Both the position numbers and the translations under genes were made by a program. Below the pieces are notes generated by a model. It did no database searches. It was not told the origin of the DNA and saw only the letters and a program-made list of their open reading frames with translations. Of a stretch of 64,000 nucleotides of DNA, positions 63,678-64,000 are shown piece by piece; within the stretch, counting starts at the first letter, position 1; every line of letters starts with the position of its first letter. Source of the DNA: Pontibacter korlensis (GTDB lineage Bacteria > Bacteroidota > Bacteroidia > Cytophagales > Hymenobacteraceae); assembly GCF_000973725.1 (NCBI RefSeq), contig NZ_CP009621.1, positions 3,376,001 through 3,440,000 on the forward strand. The letters run 5' to 3'.

Positions 63678-64000
63678 CTATTCGCTATAGTTCTTTTGAA
63701 AGCGCTCCCAAACTTTAGATGCAATCATCTTCTGAGCTTGCATCACCATGTTAGAGATGGCTATTGGGCTTGATACACCGTGGCCAATCACCACGTTGCC
63801 GTTTACACCAAGGATAGGGCTACCACCTTCTGCTTCGTAGTTAAACTTATCAAAGAAAGGGTCTTTGATACCTTTAGAATGCAGAATATCGTACAGCGAC
63901 TCAGCCATCTTCAGGATGATATTACCTGTATAGCCGTCGCATACAATCACATCAGCCTTATCGTTAAAGAGGTCGCGGCCTTCTATGTTTCCGATAAAGT
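63678..64000 (-). CDS. plsX: Phosphate acyltransferase PlsX (C-terminal part)
   Basis: The last 107 residues of PlsX, which makes acyl-phosphate from acyl-ACP for phospholipid synthesis. [31 protein letters not shown] and [11 protein letters not shown] are typical. The gene is open at the window edge, so its start is not seen. Confidence 0.93.
   Translation of the reverse strand, partial: FIGNIEGRDLFNDKADVIVCDGYTGNIILKMAESLYDILHSKGIKDPFFDKFNYEAEGGSPILGVNGNVVIGHGVSSPIAISNMVMQAQKMIASKVWERFQKNYSE

Overview
The window looks like a chromosomal segment of a Bacteroidota bacterium of the Cytophagales, most likely the Hymenobacteraceae (Pontibacter-like). Three things point there. Promoters fit the Bacteroidota pattern (TTTG, about 20 bp, TAnnTTTG) and there is little Shine-Dalgarno. 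DUF5690, DUF4905, DUF983 and a single-chain PurL of about 1230 residues are present. AT-rich intergenic repeats of Bacteroidota type occur. No taxonomic search was possible, so the genus is inference.

Layout. (1) 0-5.1 kb: a minus-strand tatA followed by two ferritin-like proteins with twin-arginine signals, a LysR regulator with its YeiH-type exporter, and a ferredoxin-adenylate cyclase fusion. (2) 5.3-6.8 kb: tyrS preceded by a promoter, a 32-codon Tyr-rich leader peptide and an intrinsic terminator, a candidate tyrosine attenuator. (3) 6.8-17.5 kb: accessory region with regulators, single-gene units each followed by an attC-like imperfect inverted repeat, two broken genes, and an intact IS110-family element. 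(4) 17.5-25 kb: aldehyde dehydrogenase, transposon relics, purL and a FAH-family hydrolase. (5) 25-29.5 kb: a gene graveyard (decayed beta-lactamase-fold gene, duplicated metalloprotease fragment, tRNA-end relic, broken hotdog thioesterase) around a DUF5690 transporter and a luciferase-like flavoenzyme. (6) 29.7-42 kb: a nearly complete phenylacetate (paa) degradation cluster, paaE-A-B-C-D-G-H-I-J-Y-Z-F. The leading paaK (phenylacetate-CoA ligase) has lost most of its middle. Two palindromes fitting the PaaR-type operator CNAACGNNCGTTNG lie at the cluster promoter and before paaA. (7) 42.6-50.3 kb: a flavin/NAD(P)H oxidoreductase island under an HxlR regulator, with two C-terminal relics of NtaA-type monooxygenase. 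(8) 50.3-53 kb: intergenic repeats, an inactivated IS1182-like element with 24-bp terminal repeats, and tRNA-Glu. (9) 53-64 kb: housekeeping genes (gap, universal stress protein, lipid kinase, SUI1, kdsB, NfeD protease, LysM protein, fabH, plsX).

The paa genes work together: PaaABCE epoxidise phenylacetyl-CoA, PaaG makes the oxepin, PaaZ opens the ring and oxidises the aldehyde, and PaaJ/F/H carry out beta-oxidation. With paaK broken, phenylacetyl-CoA must come from another ligase or another route. The strongest new-looking element is the tyrS leader. Its codons and mutually exclusive RNA pairings fit classical ribosome-mediated attenuation.
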